DNA of 64,000 bases, from positions 38,073 to 102,072 of the forward strand of contig NZ_QJJP01000003.1 of NCBI RefSeq assembly GCF_003201565.1. The letters run 5' to 3'. This document shows, in pieces, positions 1 through 10,400 of this stretch; the stretch's first letter is position 1; every line of letters begins with the position of its first letter. A program made the position numbers and the translations under genes. The stretch is from Nitrosomonas sp. Nm84 (GTDB lineage Bacteria > Pseudomonadota > Gammaproteobacteria > Burkholderiales > Nitrosomonadaceae). The notes beneath the pieces were generated by a model. The model did no database searches. It was not told the origin of the DNA and worked only from the letters and a program-made list of their open reading frames with translations.

Positions 1-1475
1 CCAAAAATGACGTAGCTGGAACCGGAGAAATCGCCGTTCGAATCAGCACGAGGAGCACCAACCAGCAAATCGTCAAAACCATCGCCGTTGACATCCCCGG
101 CGTTGCTCACAGAAGTACCCGACTCTTCATCTGCTGCCCCATCCAGGCGGATACCATTTTTGCCGTCCAGACTGGATAAGTCCATCACAGCATCAGAATC
201 GGAAGCACGCCCAAATACCACGTAACTGGAACCAGATTGATCGCCGTTTGAGCCAGCACCACGAGCACCGACGATTAAATCATCAAAACCATCACCGTTG
301 ATGTCTCCGGCGCTGCTAACTGAACTTCCCGAACCATCATCCTCCATCTCTCCATCCAGGCGAAAACCATTGTTGCCATCAAGGCTGGATAAATCCAAAT
401 CAGCAGTGAAACCAGAAGCCTTGCCAAACACTACATAGCTGACACCTGAAAAATAGAGATTACCTCCCGAATAACTCCCAACAATTAAATCACCAAAACC
501 GTCACCATTGATATCTCCCGCGTCACTGACTTCAAGTCCTCCGTTGTATACACTAAAATTCGCACCTGCCAGGCGGAATCCGTCACTGCCATCAAGATTG
601 GATAAATTCAACGCGGGGTCAAAACCAGAATCCTTGCCGAATACCACATAACTTGCAGCGTCTCTTGTAAAATATCCCTCAGGCGATGGGAAATCGATAC
701 CGACAATTAGATCATCAAAACCATCGCCGTTGACATCACCCGCACTGCTGACCGAATTAGTGGAAGCGACAGAAGTGTTGGCATCCAAATGAAAGCCGTT
801 GCTGCCGTCGAGGTCAGAAAGATTCATTGCAGCACTGAATCCGGAGGCCTTACCAAACACCACATAGTCAACAGTAACCGGAGAAGAATAGTCGTCATTG
901 CGATCCCTACTGCCGATAATCACATCGTCAAAGCCATCACCATTGATATCACCGGCACCACTGACTGCATTACCCGAAACATCCTTTGACGCTGCCCCAT
1001 CCAACCGGAAACCGTTACTGCCGTCGAGGCTTGATAAATCCATCTCCGCATCAAAACCGGTAGTCTTGCCAAATACCACATAGCTGGAACCAGAGTTGTC
1101 GCCATTCGTATCAGCCCCAAGAGCACCGATAATCACATCATCGAACCCGTCACCATTAACGTCCCCGGCACTACTTACTGCACATCCCGAATAATCACCC
1201 GCCGTTTCACCATCCAGACGAAAACCGTTGTTGCCGTCGAGACTGGATAAATCCAATGCAGCATCAAAACCGGAAGCGTGCCCGAACACCACATAACTGG
1301 AACCGGCGGGGTCAGCAAAAAGAGCACCGACAATCACATCATCAAAGCCGTCACCATTGACATCTCCGGCACTGCTAACCGAGCTGCCCGAATTATCCTC
1401 GCTCTTTGTTCCATCCAGACGAAAACCGTTACTGCCATCGAGACTGGATAGATCGATACTGTTAATAATTGCCAT
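1..1475 (-). CDS. FG-GAP beta-propeller / RTX protein, partial (C-terminus beyond left edge)
   Basis: Secreted-type repeat protein; about 491 N-terminal residues are visible. I read seven FG-GAP repeats, each with an N-terminal (I/M/L)-x-L-S-x-L-D-G-x-N-G-F-R-L-D strand, a calcium-loop core of the type AGDVNGDGFDD(V/L)I(V/I)G and a closing S-S-Y-V-V-F-G. The window edge falls just after the seventh blade (Y-V-I-F-G), where the four downstream paralogues begin their RTX segment, so a calcium-binding tail is expected outside the window. The ATG at 1475 is chosen because AGGAG lies 8 nt upstream; a TTG six bases earlier is too close to it. There is no signal peptide, as is usual for type I secretion substrates. 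Last gene of a five-gene tandem array. Function (adhesion, matrix or other) cannot be told from sequence. Confidence 0.85.
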   Translation of the reverse strand, partial: MAIINSIDLSSLDGSNGFRLDGTKSEDNSGSSVSSAGDVNGDGFDDVIVGALFADPAGSSYVVFGHASGFDAALDLSSLDGNNGFRLDGETAGDYSGCAVSSAGDVNGDGFDDVIIGALGADTNGDNSGSSYVVFGKTTGFDAEMDLSSLDGSNGFRLDGAASKDVSGNAVSGAGDINGDGFDDVIIGSRDRNDDYSSPVTVDYVVFGKASGFSAAMNLSDLDGSNGFHLDANTSVASTNSVSSAGDVNGDGFDDLIVGIDFPSPEGYFTRDAASYVVFGKDSGFDPALNLSNLDGSDGFRLAGANFSVYNGGLEVSDAGDINGDGFGDLIVGSYSGGNLYFSGVSYVVFGKASGFTADLDLSSLDGNNGFRLDGEMEDDGSGSSVSSAGDINGDGFDDLIVGARGAGSNGDQSGSSYVVFGRASDSDAVMDLSSLDGKNGIRLDGAADEESGTSVSNAGDVNGDGFDDLLVGAPRADSNGDFSGSSYVIF

Positions 1476-1550
1476 GATCAAATCTCCTTATAGAATAAAT
1501 AGGCCGGGCTGCTTTAGAAATACCGCAAGCGCCGCTGATGCAACTTCCCG
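1476..1550. repeat. Conserved intergenic spacer, copy 1 of the propeller array
   Basis: The spacer between the first two array genes resembles those at 7398-7469 and 11394-11465: a shared AAATCTCC box (the ribosome binding site on the minus strand), then GGCTGCTTTAG, then CCGCTGATGCAACTT-like sequence up to the next stop codon. The gap before the fourth gene is different. It shows that gene and spacer were duplicated together. Confidence 0.75.
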
Positions 1551-4500
1551 CTACACAAAATCCATCGTGATATTCTGCCCAACCAGCAACACCGCGTCGT
1601 CATGGGTGTACACATGGTAATAACCGGAGCCGCGTGGACCGCCGTCTACCCAGCCGTCGTCCTGGATAGCAATGTGATCTCCCGCATTGCCATTGACTCT
1701 CAAAGTATTGGTGGTATCCGACAGGTCTAGGAGATTTGTTGCGGTTAGCGTCAGCGCATTGTCGCCCCTGCCATATAAACAGATGGTTTCGATGCCGTGG
1801 GTTTCGATGCCGTGGATTTTGTTACCGAAATTTGCCAAGTCCAGATTCAGGTCCTTGCCGTCCAGGTGTAACGTGTCGTTGCCGCTGCCGCCGTCAACCG
1901 AGCCAAAACCAAGATCCGCCACCTGGATGTAATCATCGCCGGCACCGCCATGAAACACATCCGCGCCACCACGTCCGATCATTTTGTCGTTGCCATCGCC
2001 TGCTTCAAAAATATCCGCTGCTGATGTGCCTTTGAGAACATCATCCCCTGGCGTGCCCGCAATCACATTGCCGCCGTTGCCACCGCCAAAATCGCGGCTG
2101 CCGAAGATGACGTAGCTGGAGCCGTAGTTATAATAATTTTGACCGTTTGCATCAGCATAAGGCGCACCCACAATCAAATCATCAAAACCATCGCCGTTGA
2201 CGTCCCCAGCACCGCTGACCGAATAGCCCGATTGGTCATACACCGTCACGCCATCCAGGCGGATACCGTTAATACCATCAAGGCTGGATAAATCCATCGC
2301 AGCATCAAAACCGGAAGCCTTGCCAAACACGACGTAACTGGAACCAGAGCTGTAGCCGTTCGGATCGGCGTTGAAAGCACCGACGAGCACATCATCAAAG
2401 CCGTCGCCATTGACATCTCCGGCACTGCTAACCGATCCACCCGAATAGTCATACGCCGCGACACCATTTAGGCAGAAACCATTGCTGCCATCGAGGCTGG
2501 ATAGATTCAACGTCGCATCAAAACCAGAAGCGCGCCCAAATACCACATAACTCGAACCTGAAAATTGTGGATCGGCGTTGCCAGCACCGACAATTACATC
2601 AGCAAATCCGTCGCCATTGACATCCCCGGCACTGCTGACCGATCTACCCGAATAGTCCCTCTCCGTCGCCCCATCCAGACGGAAACCATTATTACCATCC
2701 AGATTGGATAAGTCCATCGTGGCGTCAAACCCCGAAGTGCGCCCAAATATCACATAGCTGGAACCGGAATCATCACCATTCGGATCAGCGCCGAAGGCAC
2801 CGATAATCACATCATAAAATCCATCGCCATTGACGTCGCCGGCACTGCTGACCGATGCGCCTGATATGTCACCTGCCATTGCCCCATCCAGACGAAAACC
2901 ATTGCTGCCATCGAGGCTGGATAGATTCAACGTCGCATTAAAACCCGAAGCGCGCCCAAACACCACATAACTGGAACCGGAATTACTGCCATTCGAGTCA
3001 GCATAGGGAGCGCCGATAAGCAAATCATCAAATCCATCGCCATTGACATCGCCGACACTGCTGACCGATCTGCCTGACCGGTCATATGCGGTCACGCCAT
3101 CCAGACGAAAACCATTGTTGCCGTCGAGACTGGATAGATTCAACGTCGCATTAAAACCCGAAGCGCGCCCAAACACCACATAACTGGAACCAGAATCACT
3201 GCCATTCGAGTCAGCAAAGCGAGTGCCGATAAGCAAATCATCAAATCCATCGCCATCGACATCGCCTGCGCCGCTGACTGAATTGCTGCCATAAAAGCTA
3301 AAACCGTTGCTGCCATCAAGGCTGGTTAGGTTTATTGTGGCTTCAAATCCTGAAGCTTTGCCAAACACTACGTAACCGGCACCAAAGGAATTGTTAGCAC
3401 CGCGAGCGCTAACGATCACATCATCGAATCCGTCACCATTCACGTCTCCCGCATTGCTGACCGACGAGCCCGTCTTGTCAAGCATCGTCACGCCATCCAG
3501 GCGAAAACCATTGCTACCATTGAGGTCGGCCAAGTTAATGCCGGGTTTCAACGAATCCGTACTCACAGCCGTATCGATCCGCAGCACCGCTGCGTGATTG
3601 GTGAAAATACGATAATTGCCATCGATACCGCCATCTGTCCAACCATCCATGAGCCCGAAAACGCGATCTCCCGAATTACCATTCACGGTAAAAGTATCGG
3701 TGGTGTCTGACAAGCTGAGCAAATCCGGCAATGTGAGCATCAATGTATTATCACCGCTGCCGGTCAGATCGATCGTTTCGATGCCAACGATCCTGTCGCT
3801 AAAGTTGGCCAGATTCGTGTTGATACCACTACCCATCAATTCCAGGGTATCGCTACCCATCCCACCATCTATTATTTGGAAGTCGAGATCGGACACCCCG
3901 ATGACATCGTCGCCATTGCCGCCACGGAAAATGTCCGCCCCGCCACGGCCGGTCATGCGATCGTTGCCGTCGCCTGCTTCGAAGCGTTCTGCCAAAGGAG
4001 TGCCCATGAGGTCATCATCGCCGGACGTTCCCACGATGTCAGATCCCGCACGGCCAAAATCGCGGCTGCCGAAGATGACATAGCTGGAACCGGATTCATC
4101 GCCATTCGGACGGGCATAAATCTGGCTAGCAAGCAAATCAGCAAAACCATCACTGTTGACATCGCCAGCACCGCTAATTAATCTGCCAGAGATATTAGAA
4201 TACGTCGCACCATCAATGCGTACACCGTTATTGCCATCAAGCTCAGATAAATCCAGCACGGCGTCAAAACCGGAAGCTCGGCCAAATACTACGTAGCCGC
4301 CATACGAAGTGCCGACAATTACATCATCAAAGCCATCGCCATCGACATCTCCTGCACTGCTGACTGAAACACCCGCTTTATCGTCACGTATACCATCCAG
4401 GCGAAAACCGTTGCTACCGTCGAGACTGGTTAAATTCAGCGTAGCGTCAAAACCTGATGCCTTACCAAATACCACGTAACTGGAGCCGGAGTAATCGCCG

Positions 4501-7397
4501 CTTGAGTCAGCTCTAAACGCACCGACAATCACATCATCATAGCCATCGCCATTGACATCGCCTGCACCGCTTACCGAAAAGCCCGAATAGTCATCTCTTG
4601 CCGCTCCATTCAGACGAAAGCCATTGTTGCCGTCAAGGCTGGATAAATTGATCGCCGCATCAAAACCCGAAGCGCGCCCAAACACCACGTAACCAAAGCC
4701 GGAATAAGTGCCGTTCGGGTCAGCGCCAGGTGCACCAATAATTACATCATCAAATCCGTCGCCATTGATATCGCCTGCTTTGCTGACTGACAATCCCGAG
4801 TGATCATACTTTTCTCCATCCAGGCGGAAACCGTTACTGCCATCGAGGTTGGATAAATCCATGGCCGCATCAAAACCGGAAGCGCGTCCGAATACTACAT
4901 AACTGGAGCCGGAATTCTCGCCATTCGGCTCAGCGCCAGGTGCACCAATAATTACATCACCGAACCCGTCGCCATTGACATCGCCTGCCCGGCTGACCGA
5001 TCTACCCGTATTGAATGCTCCTGCTCCGCCATCCAGACGGAAACCATTGCTGCCATCAAGACTGGATAAATCCATCGCCGCATCAAAACCCGAAGCGCGC
5101 CCAAATACCACGTAACCGGAATTAGCCCCATAGGCACCGACTATCAAATCAGCAAAACCGTCACCATTGACATCGCCCGCATTACTGACTGGCGAGCCCG
5201 AACGATCAGACGCTTCCCCATCCAGGCGAAAACCGTTGCTACCATCAAGACTGGATAAATCCATGGCCGCATCAAAACCCGAAGCACGACCAAATACTAC
5301 GTAACTGGAGCCGGAATAATTGCCGTTCGGGTCAGCGCCAGGTGCACCAATAATTACATCATCAAAGCCATCGCCATTGACATCGCCTGCGTCGCTGACT
5401 GACGATCCCGAACGATCATACTTTTCTCCATCCAAGCGAAAACCATTGCTGCCATTGAGATTGACCAAACTGAATACTCCACCGAAAACTGGCTGGTCTG
5501 TGTTCACTGCCACATCAATCTGTAGCACCGTGCTATCGCGATTGGTATAGGTGTGATAGTCGCCATCGATACCGCCGTCCAGCCAGCCACCGCCGCGTAT
5601 CACCACACGATCTCCTGCATCGCCATCGATTTTTAGCGCCCCGTTCACCTCGAGCAAATTTGCCAAGGTCAGCGTTAGTGTATTATCACCGCTGCCAGTC
5701 AGATCGATGGTATCGATACCGTCGATCTTGTCATGGAAATTGGCCAAATCCAGATCGATGCCGCTGCCGATTAATTCCAGCGTATCGATGCCTAAACCGC
5801 CATCCAGTGTTTCAAAGGCAAGATCAGGCACGCGAATAACATCATCACCATCCCCTCCCAGAAATACATCCGCTCCGCCACCACCAGTCATGACATCATT
5901 GCCGCCACCCGCTTTGAAACGCTCACCGGCCGGGGTGCCAGTGAAATTGTCATCGCCATCAGTACCTACATAAGTCACGATACCGTCAAAGTGACGATTG
6001 CCAAAAACGATATAACTGGAACCCGCAAAATCCTTTCCATTGGGACTGGCAGATGAATTACCCACCAGTAGATCATCCATTCCATCGCCATTCACATCTC
6101 CGGCGCGGCTGACTGAACTACCCCCATCCAAGCGAACACCAGTACTACTGTCAAGGGCGAATATATCCATCGCAGCATCGAAACCGGAAGCTTTACCGAA
6201 CACGACATAACTGAAACCAGAGTAATCCGCGTTTGGATCAATGGAGCTAACATTAATGATCACATCATCAAAACCATCGCCATTGACATCGCCAGCGCCG
6301 CTGACTGATCTGCCCAAAGAATTTAACGCTTCTCCACCATCCACGCGAAAACCGTTGTTGCCATCCAGACTGGATAAATCTATCGAAGCATCGAATCCTG
6401 AAGCGCGCCCGAAGACTACGTAGCTGGAACCAGAATAATAGTCATTGCGACTACTTTCGGGGGCACCAATGATCACATCGCCGAAGCCATCGCCATTGAC
6501 ATCGCCCGCATCGCTGACTTCAAGCGCCCCACCAAACCAACCAACACCCGCCCCTACCAAAACAAAACCGTCGTTGCCATTTAAATTGGACAAATTTACC
6601 GCGGCATCAAAACCAGTGCCCTGTCCGAATACCACATAACTCTCGGTATCCAGATGGCCATCAAAGCCCGAGAGAGAAACAACGCCGACAATCGCATCAT
6701 CATAGCCGTCGCCGTTCATGTCGCCCGCGCTGCTGACCGAAGTAGCACCAGCGCTATAGATATTGGTATTGACATCCAGGCGAAAACCGTTGTTGCCATC
6801 GAGGTCGGCAAGATTCATCGAAGCGCTGAACCCGGAAGCTTTACCATACACCACATAATCAACGGTGATCGGAGAAGGATAAGTTCCGCCGCCGCCGATA
6901 ATCACATCATCAAAGCCATCCCCATTGATATCGCCGACACTGCTGACTGGTCCACCCGCTCCTTCCAGATGAAAACCATTGTTGCCATCGAGACTGGATA
7001 AATCTATCGTCGCATCAAAACCGGAAGCCTTGCCAAACACGACATAGCTGCCATTAACTATCACATCATCAAAACCATCGCCATTGACATCGCCCGCGCT
7101 GCTGATCGATCTACTCGCTCCATCCAAACGAAAACCATTGCTGCCATCGAGGCTGGATAAATCCATGGCAATACCAAAACCAGCAGCCTTGCCGAATACC
7201 ACGTAGCTGGAGCCAGAACGATCACCGTTCGGGTAAGCACCGCGAGCACCGATAATCACATCATCAAAGCCGTCGCCGTTGACATCCCCGGCATTGCTGA
7301 CCGAAGAGCCAGAAAGATCTCCTGCTGCCACACCATCCAGGCGAAAACCGTTACTGCCATCGAGACTGGATAAATTGATACTGTTAATAATTGCCAT
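1551..7397 (-). CDS. Three-module FG-GAP beta-propeller / RTX giant protein
   Basis: A protein of about 1948 residues made of three consecutive modules of roughly 650 residues. Each module has exactly seven FG-GAP repeats (calcium cores such as DVNGDGFDDVIIGA) followed by an RTX-type segment with G-D-G-N-D and G-G-x-G-x-D turns and a conserved beta-rich stretch containing G-I-E-T-I, D-T-T-x-T and G-D-x-V. The last module ends in the C-terminal domain common to the array (D-D-A-V-L-L-V-G-Q-N). Seven blades per module fits closed seven-bladed propellers joined by calcium-binding linkers. ATG at 7397 has AGGAG-like sequence 8 nt upstream. No N-terminal signal peptide; the glycine/aspartate-rich C-terminus suggests type I export, an inference from family. 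A 15-bp exact tandem duplication near the C-terminus repeats five residues. Ligand and role unknown. Confidence 0.9.
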   Translation of the reverse strand: MAIINSINLSSLDGSNGFRLDGVAAGDLSGSSVSNAGDVNGDGFDDVIIGARGAYPNGDRSGSSYVVFGKAAGFGIAMDLSSLDGSNGFRLDGASRSISSAGDVNGDGFDDVIVNGSYVVFGKASGFDATIDLSSLDGNNGFHLEGAGGPVSSVGDINGDGFDDVIIGGGGTYPSPITVDYVVYGKASGFSASMNLADLDGNNGFRLDVNTNIYSAGATSVSSAGDMNGDGYDDAIVGVVSLSGFDGHLDTESYVVFGQGTGFDAAVNLSNLNGNDGFVLVGAGVGWFGGALEVSDAGDVNGDGFGDVIIGAPESSRNDYYSGSSYVVFGRASGFDASIDLSSLDGNNGFRVDGGEALNSLGRSVSGAGDVNGDGFDDVIINVSSIDPNADYSGFSYVVFGKASGFDAAMDIFALDSSTGVRLDGGSSVSRAGDVNGDGMDDLLVGNSSASPNGKDFAGSSYIVFGNRHFDGIVTYVGTDGDDNFTGTPAGERFKAGGGNDVMTGGGGADVFLGGDGDDVIRVPDLAFETLDGGLGIDTLELIGSGIDLDLANFHDKIDGIDTIDLTGSGDNTLTLTLANLLEVNGALKIDGDAGDRVVIRGGGWLDGGIDGDYHTYTNRDSTVLQIDVAVNTDQPVFGGVFSLVNLNGSNGFRLDGEKYDRSGSSVSDAGDVNGDGFDDVIIGAPGADPNGNYSGSSYVVFGRASGFDAAMDLSSLDGSNGFRLDGEASDRSGSPVSNAGDVNGDGFADLIVGAYGANSGYVVFGRASGFDAAMDLSSLDGSNGFRLDGGAGAFNTGRSVSRAGDVNGDGFGDVIIGAPGAEPNGENSGSSYVVFGRASGFDAAMDLSNLDGSNGFRLDGEKYDHSGLSVSKAGDINGDGFDDVIIGAPGADPNGTYSGFGYVVFGRASGFDAAINLSSLDGNNGFRLNGAARDDYSGFSVSGAGDVNGDGYDDVIVGAFRADSSGDYSGSSYVVFGKASGFDATLNLTSLDGSNGFRLDGIRDDKAGVSVSSAGDVDGDGFDDVIVGTSYGGYVVFGRASGFDAVLDLSELDGNNGVRIDGATYSNISGRLISGAGDVNSDGFADLLASQIYARPNGDESGSSYVIFGSRDFGRAGSDIVGTSGDDDLMGTPLAERFEAGDGNDRMTGRGGADIFRGGNGDDVIGVSDLDFQIIDGGMGSDTLELMGSGINTNLANFSDRIVGIETIDLTGSGDNTLMLTLPDLLSLSDTTDTFTVNGNSGDRVFGLMDGWTDGGIDGNYRIFTNHAAVLRIDTAVSTDSLKPGINLADLNGSNGFRLDGVTMLDKTGSSVSNAGDVNGDGFDDVIVSARGANNSFGAGYVVFGKASGFEATINLTSLDGSNGFSFYGSNSVSGAGDVDGDGFDDLLIGTRFADSNGSDSGSSYVVFGRASGFNATLNLSSLDGNNGFRLDGVTAYDRSGRSVSSVGDVNGDGFDDLLIGAPYADSNGSNSGSSYVVFGRASGFNATLNLSSLDGSNGFRLDGAMAGDISGASVSSAGDVNGDGFYDVIIGAFGADPNGDDSGSSYVIFGRTSGFDATMDLSNLDGNNGFRLDGATERDYSGRSVSSAGDVNGDGFADVIVGAGNADPQFSGSSYVVFGRASGFDATLNLSSLDGSNGFCLNGVAAYDYSGGSVSSAGDVNGDGFDDVLVGAFNADPNGYSSGSSYVVFGKASGFDAAMDLSSLDGINGIRLDGVTVYDQSGYSVSGAGDVNGDGFDDLIVGAPYADANGQNYYNYGSSYVIFGSRDFGGGNGGNVIAGTPGDDVLKGTSAADIFEAGDGNDKMIGRGGADVFHGGAGDDYIQVADLGFGSVDGGSGNDTLHLDGKDLNLDLANFGNKIHGIETHGIETICLYGRGDNALTLTATNLLDLSDTTNTLRVNGNAGDHIAIQDDGWVDGGPRGSGYYHVYTHDDAVLLVGQNITMDFV
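1786..1815. repeat. 15-bp perfect tandem duplication inside the propeller gene
   Basis: GTTTCGATGCCGTGG occurs at 1786-1800 and again immediately at 1801-1815. In the protein it repeats G-I-E-T-H. The same place in the paralogues holds a single copy, so this is a recent in-frame slippage event. Confidence 0.95.
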
Positions 7398-7469
7398 GAT
7401 CAAATCTCCCTATGAATTTCAATCCGGCAGCTTTAGGAATACCGCAAGCGCCGCTGCTGCAACTTTTCG
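7398..7469. repeat. Conserved intergenic spacer, copy 2 of the propeller array
   Basis: Close match to the spacers at 1476-1550 and 11394-11465; it shares ATGAATTTCAATCCGGC with the 11.4-kb copy. Confidence 0.8.
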
Positions 7470-10400
7470 CTATGCAAAATCCACCGTCACATTCTGCCCC
7501 ACCAGCAACACCGCGTCGTCATGGGTGTATACGTGGTAATAACCGGAGCCGCGGGGGCCGCCGTCGACCCAGCCATCGTCCTGGACAGTAATGTGATCTC
7601 CCGCATTGCCATTGACTCTGAGCGTATTGGTGGTATCCGACAGGTTAAGCACGCCATTTGCGGTTAGGGTCAACTCATTATCGCCCCTGCCATACAGACA
7701 GATGGTTTCGATGCCGTGGATTTTGTCGCCGAGATTTGCCAAGTCCAGATTCAGGTCCTTGCCGTCCAGGTGCAACGTGTCGTTGCCGCTGCCGCCGTCA
7801 ACCGAGCCAAAACCAAGATCCGCCACCTGAATGTAATCATCACCGGCACCGCCATGAAACACATCCGCGCCGCTACGTCCGATCATTTTGTCATTGCCGT
7901 CGCCCGCTTCAAAAATATCCGCTGCTGAGGTGCCCTTGAGGACATCATTCCCAGGCGTGCCCGCAATCACATTGCCGCCGCTGCCACCGCCAAAATCGCT
8001 GCGGCCAAAAATAACATAACTGGAACCGGAATCCTTACCGTTCGAATCAACGCGAGGAGCACCAACCAGCAAATCATCAAATCCGTCACGGTTGACATCG
8101 CCTGCGCTGCTGACCGATTTGCCCGAGTAGTCATCACGCGCCACGCCATCCAGACGGATACCGTTAGTGCCATCGAGGCTGGATAAATTCATTGCAGCAC
8201 TAAAACCGGAAGCTTTGCCAAACACCACATAACTAGAACCGGAGTCGCGAGCGGTGTAGCCATTCGAGTCGGCAGCGTAAGCACCGACAATCACATCGTC
8301 AAAGCCGTCACCGTTGATATCACCGGCGCTACTGACCGAACTACCCAAAGAATCGTTACTTGCCACGCCATCCAAACGAAAACCATTGCTACCATCCAGG
8401 CTGGATAGGTCAATCTGTGCATCGAATCGGGTTGCTTTGCCAAACACCACGTAGCTGGAGCCTGAACCGTAGCCGTTCGGGCCAGCACTCTTTGCGCCGA
8501 TAATCATATCAGCAAAGCCGTCGCCGTTGACGTCACCTGCACTACTGACTGAATACCCAGAAACATCCTGCTCTGTCACTCCATCCAGGCGAAAGCCATT
8601 ACTGCCATCGAGATTGGATAAATTCATCGCAGCATCAAAACCCGAGGCGCGCCCAAATACTATGTAACTGGAGCCAGAGCCAAGGCCGTTCGGGTCAGCA
8701 TAGCGGGCGCCAACAAGCACATCATCAAAGCCATCACCATTGATATCTCCGGCACTACTAACCGCACTGCCCGACTGGTTATACGCCGCTGCTCCATCCA
8801 GGCGGAAACCGTTATTACCATCGAGACTGGATAAATTCATTGCCGCATCAAAACCGCTCGCTTTACCAAATACCACATAACTGGAGCCAGATTCTCTGCC
8901 ATTCGGCTCAGCGCGGTCAGCGCCAACAATCACATCATCAAAGCCATCGCCGTTGACATCGCCTGCACTGCTGACCGATCGACCGGAATAGTCAAACTTC
9001 GTCGCTCCATCCAAACGGAAACCGTTACTACCATCGAGGCTGGACAGATCCAACGCGGCATCAAAACCGGCGGCCTTGCCGAATACCACATAACTGGAGC
9101 CGGATTCATCACCGCTCGAATCGGCACTAGCATCACCGACAATCACATCATCAAAACCATCGCTGTTGACATCCCCGGCATTACTGACGTTGAATCCTCC
9201 CCCTGCTCCATCCAGACGGAACCCATTGTTGCCGTTCAAACTGGATAAATCCGTCGCAGCACTAAATCCCGAAGCGTGCCCGAATACCACACCGCTAGCA
9301 GCGCCAGCATTGACGATCACATCATCAAACCCATCACCATTGACGTCCCCGGCACCGCTGACCGAAGAACTTGATCCATCATACTCAGCCCCATCCAGAC
9401 GAAAACCATTGCTGCCGTCAAGACCAGCCAAATTGATCACACCCGCTATCGGTACGTCTGTGTGCACAGCCCTATCTATCCGCAGCGTCGTCCCGCTATT
9501 GGTAAAAATACGATAATTGCCATCAATGCCGTCATCCGTCCAGCCGTCACTGAGTCCTACAACACTATCTCCTCCGTTGCCATTCACGGTAAAAGTATCG
9601 GTGGTATCGGACAAACTGAGCAAGTCCGGCAACGTGAGCATTAATGCATTGTCACCGCTGCCGGTCAAATCAATCGTTTCGATGCCATCGATGGTGTCGT
9701 GAAAGTCGGCTAGATCCAATTTAAGGTCGCTTCCCGTCAATGCCAGCGTGTCGACGCCAATCCCACCATCTATCTGTTGAAAGTTGAGATCCGGCACCGC
9801 AGTGGTATCGTCACCGTCACCGCCATGGAATATGTCCGCGCCGCCAAGGCCGCTCATGCGATCATTGCCGTCACCCGCCTCGAAGCGTTCTGCTAAGATC
9901 GTACCCGTGAGGTTATCATTTCCGGATGTGCCCTGATATACTGCCTCACCAGTAATGAATTTGCCGCCAAATACTACGTAACTAATACCGATAGAATCAC
10001 CGATAATCAGATCATCGAAGCCATCGCTGTTAACGTCACCGGCGCTGCTGACCGCATAGCCAAAAAAACCACTCTCTCCCCTTCCGTCAAGACGAAAGCC
10101 ATCATTGCCGTCCAAGCTGGATAAGTTCATCGTGGCATTAAAACCGGAAGCCTTACCAAACACCACGTAACTGGCGCCGATATGCAATTCGCCATTCGGA
10201 TGAGCTTCAGGCGCACCGACAAGCACATCATCAAACCCATCGCCGTTGACATCCCCTGCACTGCTGACCGATCTGCCTGACCGGTCACCCGCCTCAACCC
10301 CATCCAGACGGAAACCGTTAGTGCCATCCAAACCGGATAAATTCATCGTGGCATCAAAACCGGAAGCACGCCCAAATACCACGTAACTGGAACCGGAGTA

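Noticed and set aside
7398..7403. TTG start six bases upstream of the ATG in the two- and three-module genes
   Set aside because: Only about 2 nt from AGGAG; the ATG has an 8-nt spacing and matches the starts of the other array members.
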